Assembly (NCBI GenBank): GCA_024734555.1 | Contig: JANPWX010000639.1 | Location: 1,067,656 to 1,131,655 of the forward strand | Source: Trochalopteron elliotii | Taxonomy: Eukaryota > Chordata > Aves > Passeriformes > Leiothrichidae | Reading direction: 5' to 3' | DNA length: 64,000 nucleotides | Shown: positions 61,672 through 64,000 of the stretch, piece by piece | Layout of the letters: each line of letters begins with the position of its first letter | Numbering within the stretch: the first letter of the stretch is position 1 | Program-made: the position numbers and the translations under genes | Notes under the pieces: generated by a model | The model's database searches: none | What the model was told of the DNA's origin: nothing | Seen by the model: the letters and a program-made list of their open reading frames with translations, nothing else

Positions 61672-61815
61672 TATAATCATCATCTCATTGACAGAGAAGA
61701 AAAACACAAAGGCATTAATGGCTTGTTTGAGGCCACACAGGAAGCCTGAGAGAGGACTGAAAACTGAAACCATATCTTTAGGATCCAAATCCTTAACCAC
61801 AAGGCCATCCTCCTT
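61672..61815 (+). mobile_element. MIR-type SINE fragment
   Basis: ATAATCATCATCTCATTGAC, AGAGAAGAAAAACACAAAGG, TTAATGGCTTGTTTGAGGCC, ACACAGGAAGCCTGAGAGAG, ATCCAAATCC and TTAACCACAAGGCCATCCTC follow the MIR core and 3' part in order: 'TTATCCCATTTTACAG', 'GAGGCACAAAGAGG', 'TAAGTGACTTGCCCAAGG', 'TCACACAGC', 'GAACCCAGATC', 'TTAACCACTAGACCATCCTC'. The closing TTAACCACAAGGCCATCCTC is very characteristic. This is the best preserved of the three MIR copies. Confidence 0.85.
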
Positions 61816-64000
61816 TTCATAACTGTCTGTCTTGGGGAAGAGAAATAGAGTAATTCTGAATCCCAGGGGCCAATAAATCATGTTACCCTGACATGTAGAA
61901 TCAGTGCTTTGTGCTGGTGTATTTTTTCTTGCTTTCAATTACCTTAACAGGGATCACTGAGCTGCATTTATTGGAGGACCAGTACATAATTCAGTGGAGA
62001 TATGTCTTACCATTTCATTTGACCTATAAATGAGCTCAGCGCTCTCTAAATCTATTGTCCAGTGAGTAATGGCTCATATCGCGAAACGCCTCCACAATTT
62101 ATCATCATCTGCAATATATTTTGAATCAACTTCTGACAACAAAGGCTGCTGAGGATGAGGCTGAATGACACAACTGGCTAGAGGAAGCTTGGGCATGCTG
62201 CCTATATGTCTCTCTGGTAATAGTTGCTCATGTTTCTTATCACCCCTAGTGCTTTCAAAGATTGTGGAGGAGTGGAGAAAGGAATGAGTTTTCAGTAATG
62301 TTTTTTTTAAAAACACAGCAGTCTTAGGATCAAAGGTGAGGTGAGACAAGGCCAGTAGGGAGAGGTAATGCCTTATTTTAGGTGCATAAAATAAAAACAT
62401 CTGGCCTAATAAAAGATACTAGCTCTGGCCTGTATTCTGGCTAGAGGTCAGTACCAGAATGCTCTCTGGTGTGGTACACAGCCTTTGCTACCTGGCGTTG
62501 CAGTCATGCACACACCACTTCTTCACAACCCTCAGAAGAGTAGGAAGCCCTACACACTCATTTCAACATGCAAATCAAGAGGTGGAATTTCATCAGCCCA
62601 CACTGAAAACCAAGTATGTCAGCATTGCTCAAGAAAATGATATCTCTCCTTCCACATCCAACTGTGTTGTTAGAGGTTTTGTTGCCCCGCAGTTATAGAA
62701 GAGACACATTGATGAGGTCCTATCCATGTACCCTTTCCTATTAGTTCATGCACTTGAGTAATTCACAGGCATTTCAGGACCTTCTAAAAACTGCAGAGCT
62801 GCTGTGACTAAATTTCACGCAAATACATGTGACTTTTGGAGGCCATATTGGAGGGCTGGCCAATAGATTACTACTGTGTCTGCTTACCAGTGAAAGAGAT
62901 CAAACTATTTAAATGTAAGCCATTTCTCTATGTTTGAAGTTCTAAGACAAACCACATGAAATGCAATGAGAGAGATGGTATCAAACTTTACACACAAATA
63001 ATCTTCTGAAAGACTTTACAAACTTTACTCACCTTACACTCATTTGAGAATGAAAAACTAACCTGTACACCTTCTGAGGCATGCAGGGTCTGTACTCTAC
63101 TTTTGTAGCCTTCACCTCTCCAGTCTTCTGCCTGTTTCAGACTCAGGCCTCAAAGCTGTTCAAGAAGGATTGGCCAGATGCTGAGATTACTTGCTAAGCA
63201 TCCTGGAAATATGCAGGTTTGTGAAAGTTGTGCCTGGCAACTACTTCCACACTTCCCCACCAATGGAAAACAAATCCGAGTGCCAGAGGCTGTTCAGTAA
63301 AAGTTCACTAATAAACTTTGAACTGTGTGTTATAGGTGTCCTTGTTAGCCAGTGTGTGTTATGTTTGGCTGTTGAAGTACCTCAGCTTTCATTTTATGCA
63401 AATGAACCAGTCAGAGACATGTGACAAAATCTTGGATGGCCTGGCAGTATGGCTTTCTGGACTCTGTTGCACACGAATATATACCCAAATTAAAGTCATC
63501 AGAGTTTGGTTTCTCTGCTGACATACATTTCACAGAAATGGAAGGTCTCCCCATATAGGCTCACAGCAACGAGACACACTGACACCTGCTCTGGTTCCAG
63601 ATTAAGAACTTTTAATATTGAAAAGAAGCCACCTCACTGCCAGACTGCTGCAAGTTTAACACCATATTTCCCATTAACTGTGTCATATTGAGGAAAGCCT
63701 TATAAATCTGAAGAAATCTATAAAGGGACGGTGCCTTAAATAGTTGTAAAATTTACATCAACTTTAAAAAACTTAATCCAGATGTTTGTGACTGGATTAA
63801 TTACTTGTAAGTGTTCAGGTAGTGTGAGTCAACAATTTCTTGCTTGAAAGTTGTTCACAATGGAACCACTTTCTCCATGCACCATTTCTGCTGTGTAATT
63901 CATCACTTAGGCCCCATAATCATGTTTCTGATTCCTTGCTGAGTAGTTAAACACGTTCAGTCCTGTGGACGTATTTAAACAGGATCATAGGGAAGAAACA
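61816..64000. other. Unique AT-rich non-coding DNA
   Basis: Nothing supported as a gene. ATATCGCGAAACGCC (62077-62091) packs three CpGs into an otherwise CpG-poor stretch. A 108-codon minus-strand frame at 62074-62400 and smaller frames elsewhere have no known domain. Confidence 0.6.

Noticed and set aside
1..64000. A prokaryote-style or multi-gene novel system
   Set aside because: No operon structure, no cluster of supported open frames, and the repeats identify avian nuclear DNA. I found nothing in the window that supports such a system.

Overview
This window looks like vertebrate nuclear DNA, almost certainly from a bird. The best evidence is a set of CR1 (chicken repeat 1) LINE fragments, including two with the typical avian 3' end: 25618-25939 on the plus strand and 11116-11292 on the minus strand. 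Two much older CR1 fragments and three decayed MIR-type SINE fragments are also present. The DNA is AT-leaning and CpG-poor, has no operon-like gene packing, and shows the low repeat content expected of a bird. I see no rRNA, CRISPR array or prokaryotic features and no tRNA that I could recognise, though I could not run a tRNA search.

I found no protein-coding gene that I can support. The longest open frame is 176 codons (38082-38612, minus), and no translated frame carries a domain I recognise. Many frames lack an ATG or come from simple repeats and CR1. The window is best read as intergenic DNA or the inside of a very large intron. If it is intronic, small exons could be present; the two best exon-like islands by splice signals are 35040-35080 and 53749-53808. 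Both are unproven.

Layout. 1-11 kb: unique AT-rich DNA with an N at 2830 flanked by two identical 57-bp copies (probably an unmerged contig overlap), a 185-bp pyrimidine tract, a TTGG microsatellite, and two AT-rich blocks with homeobox-type motifs. 11-27 kb: three CR1 fragments with avian-type 3' ends, a long ancient CR1 fragment (about 16795-17595, minus), a MIR and a CA microsatellite. 27-45 kb: mostly unique DNA with GT and TTTG repeats, the 35-kb exon-like island, a possible conserved block at 39.9-40.3 kb, a predicted G-quadruplex at 40.8 kb, a MIR, and a CpG-retaining block at 44.4-45.0 kb ending in a consensus splice donor and homeobox motifs. 45-64 kb: a T30 tract, an ancient CR1 3' end (about 47258-47600), the 53.7-kb exon-like island, an AAAAT pentanucleotide array and a MIR.

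There is no multi-gene system to reconstruct, and I found no evidence of a new biological system. The observations most worth checking are the two exon-like islands, the 44.4-45.0 kb block and the assembly join at 2830. Repeat family names come from remembered consensus sequences, and conserved-element calls come from sequence texture. None were tested by alignment.
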